NCBI GenBank assembly: GCA_963931635.1
Contig: OZ007034.1
Location: forward strand, 2,542,001-2,606,000
Reading direction: 5' to 3'
Source of the DNA: Caccoplasma sp905210875
GTDB lineage: Bacteria; Bacteroidota; Bacteroidia; Bacteroidales; UBA11471
DNA: 64,000 nt
Part shown: positions 26,927 to 36,910 of the stretch, piece after piece
Layout of the letters: every line of letters starts with the position of its first letter
How positions within the stretch are numbered: the stretch's first letter is position 1
Position numbers and translations under genes: made by a program
The notes under the pieces: generated by a model
Seen by the model: the letters and a program-made list of their open reading frames with translations, nothing else
What the model was told of the DNA's origin: nothing
Database searches by the model: none

Positions 26927-27777
26927 CGTACTTTTATTGACAAGTAATGTACACTAAGCAACTTTCTATGTAAAAAACGGGTATAGAATGTAGGCCTAAG
27001 AACCTTTAACACTCTCCATAGCTTCTCTAGAGCATGGTCTATCGGATAAGTTTCTTTAAGAAAAGAATGTTCTTTTTGTTTCTGTCGCCACGATGGATGA
27101 CTCTTATCTGCTAAGACTGAGCCCGCAAAATTATGGCCCGACATTTTTGCATTTTCATGCAACCTAAGTCCCCAACAATATACAGGTATGCGCACAAAAT
27201 AATCTTGATACGACAGATATCTATACCACAACTCTGTATCCATCATATAATGAAAATCTTCTCGCAGCAGACCTAATTCCATCAATCGCGATTTCCGCAT
27301 AAAAGCACTTGGGCCACCGTTTGAAAATAAATAATGTTTATTCCAAAACTTATTCTCCTTTTCAACTTTCCCTACCCGTATTATATGACCAGCTTTATTC
27401 ATCCAAAGCACATTTCCCAAGAACCAATTTACCGAAGGATTACGATTAATACAATCTACAATGGATGTTAAGGCATTAGGCAACAAAACATCGTCGGAAT
27501 TTAACCATGTAACATACTCACCGGTGGCTCTCTTAAATCCTTGATTTATGGCATCGCTTTGGCCATTATCTTTTTGGCTTTGCCAATAAGATATGAACGG
27601 TTCATATTTCTTTATTATTTCTACACTATTGTCGGTAGAACCACCATCCATCACCAATATCTCAACATTCTTGTAGGGCTGATTTATAACCGACAATAAT
27701 GTTTCCTCCAAAAACATACCTTGATTAAACGAAGGTATAATTATCGATATTCTAATCTGTTTCTTTTCCCGCTCCAT
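26923..27777 (-). CDS. Family 2 glycosyltransferase (capsule)
   Basis: A 284-residue GT-A enzyme: ISIIIPSFNQGMFLEETLLSVINQ, then VMDGGSTDNSVEII, DNGQSDAINQGFKRATGEYV and the metal site WLNSDDVLL (near 90). FLGNVLWMN and GGPSAFMRKSRL follow, as in WcaA-like proteins. The gene overlaps the end of the wzy-like gene upstream by 26 bases. Acts on the cytosolic face; donor unknown. Confidence 0.88.
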   Translation of the reverse strand: MEREKKQIRISIIIPSFNQGMFLEETLLSVINQPYKNVEILVMDGGSTDNSVEIIKKYEPFISYWQSQKDNGQSDAINQGFKRATGEYVTWLNSDDVLLPNALTSIVDCINRNPSVNWFLGNVLWMNKAGHIIRVGKVEKENKFWNKHYLFSNGGPSAFMRKSRLMELGLLREDFHYMMDTELWYRYLSYQDYFVRIPVYCWGLRLHENAKMSGHNFAGSVLADKSHPSWRQKQKEHSFLKETYPIDHALEKLWRVLKVLRPTFYTRFLHRKLLSVHYLSIKVR

Positions 27778-28975
27778 ATTCTTTACTTAAATTCATTTGT
27801 ATGATCACTAATATGATATAAAACAATATGTTTAATCTATCCGAAAACGGAGAAAATAAAATATTCCAAATCGTCTGAAATGTTAATAAGACATTAATGC
27901 CTATAAGTTTTGTATTTAATAATATTCCGCCCCGGATAAATAAAAAAATAAGATATAATACATAAAACCAAAAAACTGCACCACCTATACCCGCATATAC
28001 CCATGCACCTAAAATATAAGAATGCCCAGGAAGTAAATCATGTCTATCTCTATTGGTTTTACTGTCGAACTGGCGGACTAATTCATTTTTGTCCCTCGCG
28101 TAACTGCCGTATCCAACTATGGGATTTTTATAAATAAGGTATAAAGACTGAAAGGCATCGCTTCTACCCGAAGCAAGACCTTTATCGGAATATTTTTGTA
28201 ATACATATTTATTATAAGCCGCTTCTCCTAGATATTTATTACTTGCCAAGTATTCATATGTATAATAAATACCGACTAATACTACACCAAACATTGCTAT
28301 CAAATAGACCAATCTTTGCCTGTACTTTTTAATTCGATCGAATGAAGATCTTTTTATCCACTCAATAAATATGATAAGACTTACCGCACATGTCATGGAT
28401 AAAAAAATATTCCGACTCATATGGAATAATGACCATAAAGCAAAAGCTTCAATCACAATACAAGAAAGAAACACTCTTCCTCTATAATACAGCCATCCCG
28501 ATAGTGCAATAAACGCCGGATAGAAAGCATAGACACGCCACACATCAGCATCAAATTCGTTATACAAATCTACTCGCTGAAAATAAAACGCAAATAATGA
28601 AGATATGCCATTTCCAATCCAAAACAATATAACCCTTTCAGGCTTATCCTTTAAAATCCAATAAACAAAAGGTATAAGTAAGATTATAAATATTACATTA
28701 AACGAGCCTTTTAACGAATCAATTAAATTAATATCATTAAATCTGTCTGCAATAAAAATGCCTATTAACCATAATAAAGCCAGAAGAACGATATGATTCA
28801 TTCTTTTATTTTCAGACAGGCCAAGTCGTAGACCTATAAAAAAATAGGAACAAAAAACCAAAATCTCACTAATACCAAAAGTTCCTAAGAATCGAACTTT
28901 TATCATAGAGAAGAGCCCTATAAAGAATATAAGGGTATCTTTTCGGTCCAATGCACTGAGTTTCGGTATGGCCAT
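27752..28975 (-). CDS. Wzy-type O-antigen/capsule polymerase
   Basis: A 407-residue polytopic membrane protein with about ten to twelve hydrophobic helices and a large loop (about 260-330) before the last helices. The loop contains ASGRSDAFQSLYLIYKNPIVGYGSY and HDLLPGHSYILGAWVYAGIGG, the RxxxxxxxxxxxxPxxGxG and HNxxL/HSxxL-like pattern of O-antigen ligase/polymerase proteins. With wzx in the same operon it most likely joins repeat units in the periplasm. Composition is strongly AT-rich. A WaaL-type ligase is a less likely alternative because of the capsule context. Confidence 0.78.
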   Translation of the reverse strand: MAIPKLSALDRKDTLIFFIGLFSMIKVRFLGTFGISEILVFCSYFFIGLRLGLSENKRMNHIVLLALLWLIGIFIADRFNDINLIDSLKGSFNVIFIILLIPFVYWILKDKPERVILFWIGNGISSLFAFYFQRVDLYNEFDADVWRVYAFYPAFIALSGWLYYRGRVFLSCIVIEAFALWSLFHMSRNIFLSMTCAVSLIIFIEWIKRSSFDRIKKYRQRLVYLIAMFGVVLVGIYYTYEYLASNKYLGEAAYNKYVLQKYSDKGLASGRSDAFQSLYLIYKNPIVGYGSYARDKNELVRQFDSKTNRDRHDLLPGHSYILGAWVYAGIGGAVFWFYVLYLIFLFIRGGILLNTKLIGINVLLTFQTIWNILFSPFSDRLNILFYIILVIIQMNLSKEYGAGKETD

Positions 28976-29022
28976 ATTCTTTTTTTACGACTAAAAATAC
29001 ACAAAAGGTATCTGCACTTTTA

Positions 29023-29739
29023 TCAATCTAGCTTCCTGCTTTTTTTAACATGCTCAATATAATCTAAATCTTCATTTGAAATATTATCTACGCCTATCGA
29101 TTTCAAACCTTTATAATAATTTTCAAATAGATCTTCCAGATATTCTCTTTTAAATCGCAAATTTTCGGGATATAAAAGTTTTTCATGTTCTATAATTTGA
29201 TCTATTGTAAACACTGTTGCAATAACACGAGCTGGACTTCCCACTACCACGGAATACGGTTTTACATCTTTATTTACCAAAGAACATGCTCCTACTATTG
29301 CACCTCGGCCTATATGAGCTCCTGCTAGAAGGGTACAATGAGCTCCTATCCATACATCTTCCTCTACTATAATATCAGCCTCTTTATCGTTAACATGACA
29401 AACACTACTAACAAGACAAGAGACGGCGACAGTCCTTACATGATTTCCTGTGATTACCGTACAAAAGGGGGCTATTGCAGAATAATCTTTTACAATAAAT
29501 CTCCCTGTAGAATTTATTAAACAAAAATGATGTCTTATCATACAATCATATAAAAACACATTTTTAATATTTGCAGCCCTAAAAGGAACTTGAATCAACG
29601 TGTTTTCACTGAAATTTCCATAATTTGAAGATTTCCCAATTTTTATAAAATTGGAATATACATATTCTATAAACTTTTTTATGTATCTCAGGATCCACAA
29701 AGCTTTCTTTATTCTATTCTTCACCATATACTTATTCAT
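29023..29739 (-). CDS. Hexapeptide-repeat acyltransferase (capsule)
   Basis: The ATG at 29739 is two bases after the flippase stop and is preferred; an ATG at 29760 would overlap it. About 238 residues. A basic, aromatic N-terminal helix is followed by a left-handed beta-helix: NVFLYDCMIRHHFCLINSTGRFIVKDYSAIAPFC, then the hexapeptide repeats IIVEEDVWIGAHCTLLAGAHIGRGAIVGACSLVNKDVKPYS and SPARVIATVF. It belongs to the LbH/WbbJ-like O-acetyltransferases. A second such enzyme is at 21.8-22.3 kb, so the polymer may be acetylated at more than one site. Confidence 0.82.
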   Translation of the reverse strand: MNKYMVKNRIKKALWILRYIKKFIEYVYSNFIKIGKSSNYGNFSENTLIQVPFRAANIKNVFLYDCMIRHHFCLINSTGRFIVKDYSAIAPFCTVITGNHVRTVAVSCLVSSVCHVNDKEADIIVEEDVWIGAHCTLLAGAHIGRGAIVGACSLVNKDVKPYSVVVGSPARVIATVFTIDQIIEHEKLLYPENLRFKREYLEDLFENYYKGLKSIGVDNISNEDLDYIEHVKKSRKLD

Positions 29740-29740
29740 A

Positions 29741-31093
29741 TCATTTAGACCAAATGCCATATGCTCTCTTATGAAGGACTTTTCTTATCTGTATAGTGAA
29801 TATTATCGAATATATACTATTTATGATAATCATAGAAAAGATAACACCTAATGCCCCACAATATTTACCTAAAAACAAAGACATGGGTATATGCATTACT
29901 AATCCAATAACAGTAACGACCGTTTGTATTGTCACACAACCTATTCCATTAATCAATACGATCTGCAGGGAATCCCACGAATGGATTATAATGTATAATG
30001 CCACACTTATTGTCATAAAGGCTGGGACAACCGCTTTGTCTCCAAACCATAGGTTATACGCAAATGGAGATACCACTACCATAATCAATATAGCCAGACA
30101 TAAAATGCCATATATCTGTACCATACGGCGGTATACATTGTTCATCCAAGCATAATCTTTTTTGGTATAAGCATCGGTAAACGCAGGCCATATAGGACCT
30201 AGAATAATATTAAACAACATCAATGCTATGCTTATATACTTATAGGCCAAATTATAAGATGTAACATCAACAGGAGAAGAGATATTTGATATTAAAATAT
30301 TTGTTGATTGATAAAGAACTATCATTTGTATTTGTATGATAAAAAAGCGAAAGCCTAAATTAAAAATATCTTTTATCAAGGAAAGATCGATGTGTTTGAA
30401 AGAAGGAGCAACTCTCTTAAGAGTTCCCTTAAAGAAAATAATAGAACTTACAATATATACTAATACCGGCAGATACGAAATGGCAAGCGCTAAATTCAGC
30501 AAAGAAGATGAGGTGAATTTTGTCAAAAAATATATTATAATCAATGCTAAAAAATTTCCTATAACAGGGAATAATGACGACAATGCCACTTTTTGAAATG
30601 CAGCCAGCACAGATGCTATAACGTTAAAAATCATTTGAAGGCAGAAACAAGCAACAATAACCTGTACAACCTGAATCAACTGTTCATTATAATCTGGACT
30701 GACATTCAAAAAAGAACTCCAATTGATATATGGCACAATACTCTCCAAAATAACGCCGAGAGGAATAAAAATAATAATCATCATAAAGTAAGTCGTCGAA
30801 ACCAACGATTTACCCTTATCATAATTTCCTAATGCTATAGCTTCAGCAAGACGATTTTTCAAACCTAATGTAAAACCTACGTCAAAAAAACTTAGCCATA
30901 GCATAATAGATGATAATGTCAACCAAATGCCATATAATTCAGAATTGAGATAACCTAAAGTCAAGGGTACCAGCAACAATTGAATAATTATGCTGGCACC
31001 CTTAATAATTATTGAGCCCACAATATTTTTCTTAATATTTTGTGTCCGCTCATTTCCTTTATTTAAAAAGGAAGAAATTTTACTGTATAGCAT
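29741..31093 (-). CDS. Wzx-like polysaccharide flippase
   Basis: A 450-residue membrane protein of the MATE/PST superfamily with about 12 predicted helices. Marks include the N-terminal IKKNIVGSIIIKGASIIIQLLLVPLTLGYLN and LYGIWLTLSSIMLWLSFFDVGFTLGLKNRLAEA, the usual beginning of O-antigen flippases. It should move undecaprenyl-linked repeat units across the inner membrane. It pairs with the downstream wzy and the upstream wzc/wza for export. AT-rich like the genes that follow. Confidence 0.9.
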   Translation of the reverse strand: MLYSKISSFLNKGNERTQNIKKNIVGSIIIKGASIIIQLLLVPLTLGYLNSELYGIWLTLSSIMLWLSFFDVGFTLGLKNRLAEAIALGNYDKGKSLVSTTYFMMIIIFIPLGVILESIVPYINWSSFLNVSPDYNEQLIQVVQVIVACFCLQMIFNVIASVLAAFQKVALSSLFPVIGNFLALIIIYFLTKFTSSSLLNLALAISYLPVLVYIVSSIIFFKGTLKRVAPSFKHIDLSLIKDIFNLGFRFFIIQIQMIVLYQSTNILISNISSPVDVTSYNLAYKYISIALMLFNIILGPIWPAFTDAYTKKDYAWMNNVYRRMVQIYGILCLAILIMVVVSPFAYNLWFGDKAVVPAFMTISVALYIIIHSWDSLQIVLINGIGCVTIQTVVTVIGLVMHIPMSLFLGKYCGALGVIFSMIIINSIYSIIFTIQIRKVLHKRAYGIWSK

Positions 31094-31149
31094 TAGTATA
31101 TATACTATTCAAGAAATACCATGCTTCTTGGGGTGATATATCAAAATTT

Positions 31150-32397
31150 TCAATCTCTTCTAAAGATATCACGTGTGTATACCTTTTGCTGTACATCGTC
31201 TAAGCAATTGTCGTAACGATTGGCTATGATAGCTTGGCTTTCTTGCTTAAAAGTCTGCAAGTTATTTACGACCCGACTACCAAAAAATGTACTGCCATCT
31301 TCGAGGGTTGGCTCGTAAATGATAACTTCTGCCCCTTTTGCCTTGATACGTTTCATAACTCCCTGTATAGATGACTGACGGAAATTATCGCTATTCGATT
31401 TCATCGTCAGTCGATATACTCCAACGATGCATTTCTTTTCGTCTTCGGGCTTGAAATCGCCTCTGTTATAATAGTCATAGTATCCGGCCATATTCAACAC
31501 ACGATCTGCGATAAAATCTTTCCGCGTGCGATTACTTTCAACAATGGCTTGTATCAGATTTTCGGGCACATCGGCATAATTGGCCAACAACTGTTTTGTA
31601 TCTTTGGGTAAACAGTAACCTCCATAGCCAAACGATGGATTATTATATTGCATGCCTATGCGAGGATCGAGACACACACCATTGATGATAGACCGAGTGT
31701 CTAGTCCTTTCATCTCGGCATAAGTATCCAATTCATTAAAATAGGATACTCGCAAAGCCAGATAGGTATTAGCAAAGAGTTTAACGGCTTCGGCCTCTGT
31801 CAATCCCATGAACAAGGTATCAATATTTTGTTTGATTGCGCCTTGTTGTAGTAAAGCGGCAAAGGTGTGTGCAGCTTCATCTAACCGGGCATCACCCTCG
31901 GGACGGCCTACTATAATGCGACTAGGGTAAAGATTATCATACAATGCCTTGCTTTCTCTCAGAAATTCCGGAGAGAAAATAATATTTTCTGTATTTAACT
32001 TTTTACGGATACTCTCGGTATAGCCTACTGGGATGGTACTCTTAATAACCATTATAGCATGCGGATTGACCCGCATTACCAATTCAATAACTTCCTCGAC
32101 ATGACTTGTATCGAAATAATTCTTTACCGGGTCATAATTCGTCGGGGCTGCAATAACTACAAAATCGGCATTGCGATAGGCCGACTCCCCATCCAAGGTT
32201 GCCACCAAGTCCAAAGGCTTTTCTGCCAAGAACTTTTCTATATAATCATCTTGAATCGGCGATTTTCTCTGATTAATAAGATTAACTTTTTCGGGAATTA
32301 TATCTACAGCCACCACATGATGATGTTGGCTCAATAGAGTGGCTATACTAAGCCCCACATAACCTGTTCCTGCAATAGCAATATTGTATGTTTTCAT
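31150..32397 (-). CDS. ugd: UDP-glucose 6-dehydrogenase
   Basis: Oxidises UDP-glucose to UDP-glucuronate with two NAD+, for a uronic acid in the capsule. 415 residues of the short Ugd class. N-terminal AGTGYVGLSIATLLSQ binds NAD; APTNYDPVKNYFDTS, IKSTIPVGYTESIRKKL and FSPEFLRESKALYDNLYPSRI align with E. coli Ugd. The catalytic cysteine lies in FGYGGYCLPKDTKQL. It sits between wzc and wzx and is the only sugar-nucleotide gene of the locus apart from glmS. Other nucleotide-sugar dehydrogenases (UDP-ManNAc) are less likely given the close match. Confidence 0.93.
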   Translation of the reverse strand: MKTYNIAIAGTGYVGLSIATLLSQHHHVVAVDIIPEKVNLINQRKSPIQDDYIEKFLAEKPLDLVATLDGESAYRNADFVVIAAPTNYDPVKNYFDTSHVEEVIELVMRVNPHAIMVIKSTIPVGYTESIRKKLNTENIIFSPEFLRESKALYDNLYPSRIIVGRPEGDARLDEAAHTFAALLQQGAIKQNIDTLFMGLTEAEAVKLFANTYLALRVSYFNELDTYAEMKGLDTRSIINGVCLDPRIGMQYNNPSFGYGGYCLPKDTKQLLANYADVPENLIQAIVESNRTRKDFIADRVLNMAGYYDYYNRGDFKPEDEKKCIVGVYRLTMKSNSDNFRQSSIQGVMKRIKAKGAEVIIYEPTLEDGSTFFGSRVVNNLQTFKQESQAIIANRYDNCLDDVQQKVYTRDIFRRD

Positions 32398-32425
32398 GCC
32401 AAAAAATTTTAGGAATAATCAAATA

Positions 32426-34897
32426 TTAATAATTTCCATACCCATAGTGGTAGGCGTATTTGTAACCGTAGCGACTGCCACTGTCTTGTGTACCATTGAG
32501 TATGAGTGACATGTTTTTGAGTTTATGCTCTTCGTACATGGTCTCCAACACGGGAAGCATGGAACGCTCGAGCAGAGAGGCGCGGACAACAAAGAGTGTA
32601 CGGTCGGCCAGTTTCTCAATAATGGCCGTATCGGCCACTATTTCGACGGGAGGACAGTCTATGAAGATATAATCGTATTTTGGCCGTACTTTATCAATCA
32701 AGTCGCTGAAGCGCTTCTCTTCGAGCAATTCTGTGGGATTGGGGGGAATAACACCTACGGGCAGAATACTGAAACTCGACTTGTCTTTGTCCGTCACTAT
32801 AATACCGTCGATATCATCGGTATATTTGGCCAAATAGTTACTTAATCCGAGTTTGGGCGAACCGATAAACGATGAAGTCGAAGCTCGGCGTAAATCGCCA
32901 TCGATAACCAAAACCTTTTTACCTTTAATAGCCAGACTCTCGGCGATATTCAAGGTCAAGAATGTCTTACCGCTACCAGGGTTGAACGAAGTTACGACAA
33001 TGATATTCGACTGTCGGTCTTGTGGTACGATAAATTCCAGATTGGTGCGCAATACCCGAAAAGCTTCGTTCACGACATCTCTCCTACCATCTTTAACCAC
33101 CAGACGAGGAGCTTCTTCGATTTTAGATTTTGCCCCACGGTTCCAATTGACTGTGAACAACTGCAAGGCCGTGCGTTGCCCTTTTTTCTGTCTGGTATTA
33201 TTCGTAGTAAATATACGTTTCAAGAGTCCTCTTGATTTTCCATCATGAGAAACCGAAAGTGGAATTTCTCCAATAAGCGGTAACGATAACGACTCCAAAT
33301 CTTTGCGACCGCGTATCTTGGTATTCATATTCTCACGAATGAAAATAATCACGACCGGTATAAGTATACCTAATGCCAACGCCACCAAAAATATATTCTT
33401 TTTTACGGGTGAGGTGGGATACATCGGGCCGACCGGTGGTGCTATGATGCGAGTATTGTAGGCGGTGAATGCCTGAGAAAGCTCGTTCTCTTCACGTTTT
33501 TGAAGCAAGAAAAGGTACAACGATTCTTTGACTTTCTGCTGCCGCTCAACCGATAACAGATACTTGGCCTGGTCGGGATTGGCCGCAATACGCTCGATTG
33601 TCTGCTTCTCACTCTGTTGAAGCGTGTTGATTTGTGTTTCGATCGTGACGAGTTGATTGTCAATTGAAGTTATAATAGCCTCTCGCATCGAGGCCAAAGC
33701 CTTGTCGAGATCTACGACCAACGGGTTGCTCTCGCTACTGCTTGCCACCAAACTGTTACGTTGCAACAATTGGGTATTGTATTCTGCAATTTGAGATTCG
33801 ATACCAGAACTTTCAACTCCGGAATTTGCCGGCAACAACGCGTTAATGTTAGCATCGTTTGTCAAATAATTCCGTATATAACGAGTCATATACAACTGAT
33901 TGTTCAGCGCCAATAATTTGTCATTGATTTCACTACTCTGCGACAAATACATGCTCGATGCGCTCTGGACATCGGGTAAAAGATGCTCACTCTTGTAAGA
34001 AGAGATATCTTCATCGACTGTACCAAGTTCCTTTTCTATTATTGCCAAACGGTCATCGATAAACATAGAGGTACTGACGGCAATCTGATTTTTGTCTTTT
34101 ACCCAATTCTCATTATATACCGAGATAATCGTATTCAGTACATCTTCGGCCCTTTGTGTCGATACATCGTTGATACTTAAACGAATTACGGTCGATTTCT
34201 CATCTTCGAGTGAAGCCGAAAATTGTGAACTATATCTATTGACCGTAGCATAGAGCGGCACGCGTTGCACATATATTTTGGAATCTATTCCTGTGGTATA
34301 TTGAACCGACGGCATAACAGTTACCTCTCCTACGGGTGTAGAAAGAGCCACCCCCAACTTGCCCGACAACTCACCAGCTCCATTGTGTATCATTTCACCG
34401 TTACGAGCAAACTGTGTCAACGTATATGTCCCGTCAGCATGCAATTGCAAAGTGAACGAGGCCGACTCACTATCGAATAGGCCAGAAATAGTTACGTTGA
34501 CAGGTAATGCGGTTCCGTAAACTACCTCTTTGTGAAAACGACCGTCAATGCTATAATTCATATCCAAATGCAACCGACGAACAACTTCGGTCATCACCGA
34601 GGGCGATTGCAAAGCCACCAATTCGTTGTTGACATTGGTATTGCTTTGAAAAAGGCCCAATTCGGAAAATCCAATATCACTCGACATTGATTTTCCCTGT
34701 GACTCATCTTTGATGAGAATCATTGCCGAGCGGGTGAATACCTGTGGCGTTTTCAGCAGATATATTGCTGCTACACCCATGGTTACAATCAAAGAAATGA
34801 GAAACCAATACCACTTAGAAAGGCACAAATAAAACAAATCCTGGATTCTGATGAAATCGTCGGTTTTATCTTGTTGTAATTTTTTTTCAACAGCCAT
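32426..34897 (-). CDS. Wzc-like polysaccharide co-polymerase and BY-kinase
   Basis: An 823-residue inner-membrane protein. A Wzz domain begins at about 15 with two membrane helices (about 30-55 and 510-530), joined by a long periplasmic coiled-coil segment. The C-terminal tyrosine kinase has Walker A in VVTSFNPGSGKTFLTLNIAES, Walker A' in VLVIDGDLRRAS and Walker B in YIFIDCPP. The tail has a tyrosine cluster with eight tyrosines in about 14 residues (YGYKYAYHYGYGNY), whose autophosphorylation usually controls chain length. It follows wza by 26 bases. Confidence 0.94.
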   Translation of the reverse strand: MAVEKKLQQDKTDDFIRIQDLFYLCLSKWYWFLISLIVTMGVAAIYLLKTPQVFTRSAMILIKDESQGKSMSSDIGFSELGLFQSNTNVNNELVALQSPSVMTEVVRRLHLDMNYSIDGRFHKEVVYGTALPVNVTISGLFDSESASFTLQLHADGTYTLTQFARNGEMIHNGAGELSGKLGVALSTPVGEVTVMPSVQYTTGIDSKIYVQRVPLYATVNRYSSQFSASLEDEKSTVIRLSINDVSTQRAEDVLNTIISVYNENWVKDKNQIAVSTSMFIDDRLAIIEKELGTVDEDISSYKSEHLLPDVQSASSMYLSQSSEINDKLLALNNQLYMTRYIRNYLTNDANINALLPANSGVESSGIESQIAEYNTQLLQRNSLVASSSESNPLVVDLDKALASMREAIITSIDNQLVTIETQINTLQQSEKQTIERIAANPDQAKYLLSVERQQKVKESLYLFLLQKREENELSQAFTAYNTRIIAPPVGPMYPTSPVKKNIFLVALALGILIPVVIIFIRENMNTKIRGRKDLESLSLPLIGEIPLSVSHDGKSRGLLKRIFTTNNTRQKKGQRTALQLFTVNWNRGAKSKIEEAPRLVVKDGRRDVVNEAFRVLRTNLEFIVPQDRQSNIIVVTSFNPGSGKTFLTLNIAESLAIKGKKVLVIDGDLRRASTSSFIGSPKLGLSNYLAKYTDDIDGIIVTDKDKSSFSILPVGVIPPNPTELLEEKRFSDLIDKVRPKYDYIFIDCPPVEIVADTAIIEKLADRTLFVVRASLLERSMLPVLETMYEEHKLKNMSLILNGTQDSGSRYGYKYAYHYGYGNY

Positions 34898-34923
34898 TAC
34901 TATATATTTTCGTTATCAAATTA

Positions 34924-35721
34924 TCAATTAAAAATAAGTACGGCAATAGTCGTGAGAAGCGATGCCAATGATAACCAGAAAGAGGTAGATCGTACATTGT
35001 TGCCATTAACAGTAGATTGTCGTGATTTTGTATCGTTGGGTTCCACATATACCACATCGTTCTGCTGTAAATAATAGGCAGGAGAAGTATACAACTGATC
35101 GGCCGAACCCAGATTTACAGCATAAACTTTCTGTGCTCCATCTTCTTGCCGCAATACCAAAATATTATCTCTGCGTCCGTAAATAGTGAGATCGCCAGCC
35201 ATACTCAACACTTCAAGTATCGACATTTTATCTTTGTCGATACTGTACCGACCGGGAGAGTTAACCTCCCCCATCACCGATACAGTCAGATTCATAAACT
35301 CAACCGTTACCACAGGATCATTTACCAGATTTTTAGTTATCAATTCATTCTTGATGAATGCAGCCACCTCGGTGCGACTTTTACCGGCAATATGAATCTT
35401 ACCTAATACGGGAAAATCGATATTACCATCGGCATCAACAGTATAACCAGAAATACCTTGGGATGAACCCGATGATCCAACTGTTCCTATTTGACGAGCC
35501 ACATAAGGGAGGTTAAACAGTTCCACCAACTGGGGATTTTTACTATTGACCAAAATGGATATCTTATCTTCGGGCTGAATTTTTATTTCAAGAGGAACTG
35601 CCACTTCTTGCGTACTGACACCGGGTGTCAAATCTTGGAAATAAGCAATTTTCCTGTGTGTAGCACAAGATGTAACACCCACCATAAGGACGAGAGTAAA
35701 GAATAGAATCTTGAATTTCAT
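34924..35721 (-). CDS. Wza-like polysaccharide export lipoprotein
   Basis: A 265-residue outer-membrane lipoprotein with lipobox VTSCATHRKIAYFQDL (cysteine about 19). A polysaccharide biosynthesis/export domain follows (IKIQPEDKISILVNSK), then SLBB-type domains (VDADGNIDFPVLGKIHIAG, VTVEFMNLTVSVMGEVNSPGRYSIDKDKMSILEVL, GRRDNILVLRQEDG), and a C-terminal hydrophobic helix (WLSLASLLTTIAVLIF). It forms the outer-membrane exit channel paired with Wzc. Bacteroidetes versions are shorter than E. coli Wza, and this length is normal for them. Confidence 0.92.
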   Translation of the reverse strand: MKFKILFFTLVLMVGVTSCATHRKIAYFQDLTPGVSTQEVAVPLEIKIQPEDKISILVNSKNPQLVELFNLPYVARQIGTVGSSGSSQGISGYTVDADGNIDFPVLGKIHIAGKSRTEVAAFIKNELITKNLVNDPVVTVEFMNLTVSVMGEVNSPGRYSIDKDKMSILEVLSMAGDLTIYGRRDNILVLRQEDGAQKVYAVNLGSADQLYTSPAYYLQQNDVVYVEPNDTKSRQSTVNGNNVRSTSFWLSLASLLTTIAVLIFN

Positions 35722-35726
35722 AATAT

Positions 35727-36857
35727 TTAAGCAGATTTTACTGTTGCATTTTTCATTGAGTTATGACGTTTGATTTGTTTGGTAAGCCAAACGTTTGTTA
35801 CTATCCAAATAAGTAAATCCAATCCTAATAAAATATTCACATTAACATATACCGATAACACAATATTACACAAACTGAATACCAGTGAAACAAACAATAT
35901 TGTAATCATGGCCCAATGTTGTTTCATGCCCAATGCCAATAATTTGTGATGAATATGACTTTTATCGGGCATAAAAGGATTTTTACCGTTCCGGATACGA
36001 TGAAGGAACACACGCACAACATCGAAACAAGGTACCAACATGGGTGCAAACGCCAATACTATGGAATTAGGTAGATCGGTGCCCTCATATTGGTAACTTT
36101 GTGAGAGAATTATTCCCAAGAAACACAGCATCATGCCAATCGTCAAGCTACCGGTATCACCCATAAATATTTTACGACCTCGCTCGGCATTACCGAAAAC
36201 ATTATAGTAAAAAAACGGAACAAGAACACCTAATGTGGCAAATGACAGCATTGCGTAGACATACATACGCAAGGAAAAGAACGCCAAGCCATATATAATC
36301 AACGCTACACTGCATAAGCCAGACGCCAACCCGTCAATGCCATCAATAAGGTTAATGGCATTGATAACAAAAACAACTACTAATACGGTAAAAGGATAGG
36401 CCACCCATACCGGGAGGGTATAAATACCTAAAACGCCATGTAAATTTTCTATCCATACCCCTCCGGCAATGAGCATGATGCCACATAGTATTTGTATAAC
36501 GAACTTTGCTCGGTAGCGTATGCCTATAAGATCATCGGCCATTCCCACCAAGTACAAAACCATAATCGTACAGAAACCAAAAGCCAACGCTCTCACATCT
36601 TTTTCAAAGGCTTCTAAGATTTCTAAATGACCTGCAACTATATTTACACCCAAAAGTAAAGCGACAGAGAAAAAAACTACCGGTTTAAATGCTATTCCAC
36701 CCAGACGAGGGACGATTGATGTGTGAATCTTTCGTTCATCCGGAACATCAAAAAGTCTCTTTCTAAATGCAATGAGTAATATTTTAGGAATAATTATTCC
36801 GGCAAAAAGCACACACAAGACAAATACTACGCAAGTATTGAAAATCCAGATACTCAT
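35727..36857 (-). CDS. WecA/MraY-family initiating sugar-1-phosphate transferase
   Basis: A 376-residue polytopic inner-membrane protein with about eleven helices. PNPT marks: PRLGGIAF, the metal-binding DDLIGIRYRAKF (near 108), the catalytic NAINLIDGIDGLASGL, FMGDTGSLTIG, and the HIHHKLLALG loop that sets the WecA type. It loads a sugar phosphate, probably GlcNAc-1-P from UDP-GlcNAc, onto undecaprenyl phosphate to start the repeat unit. It directly follows upxY, as in Bacteroides loci that use a WecA-like initiator. Confidence 0.9.
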   Translation of the reverse strand: MSIWIFNTCVVFVLCVLFAGIIIPKILLIAFRKRLFDVPDERKIHTSIVPRLGGIAFKPVVFFSVALLLGVNIVAGHLEILEAFEKDVRALAFGFCTIMVLYLVGMADDLIGIRYRAKFVIQILCGIMLIAGGVWIENLHGVLGIYTLPVWVAYPFTVLVVVFVINAINLIDGIDGLASGLCSVALIIYGLAFFSLRMYVYAMLSFATLGVLVPFFYYNVFGNAERGRKIFMGDTGSLTIGMMLCFLGIILSQSYQYEGTDLPNSIVLAFAPMLVPCFDVVRVFLHRIRNGKNPFMPDKSHIHHKLLALGMKQHWAMITILFVSLVFSLCNIVLSVYVNVNILLGLDLLIWIVTNVWLTKQIKRHNSMKNATVKSA

Positions 36858-36910
36858 ATCTTATTAAGTTGATGTTTTTTATTACGTTACAACATGAAAA
36901 ACGATGCTTC

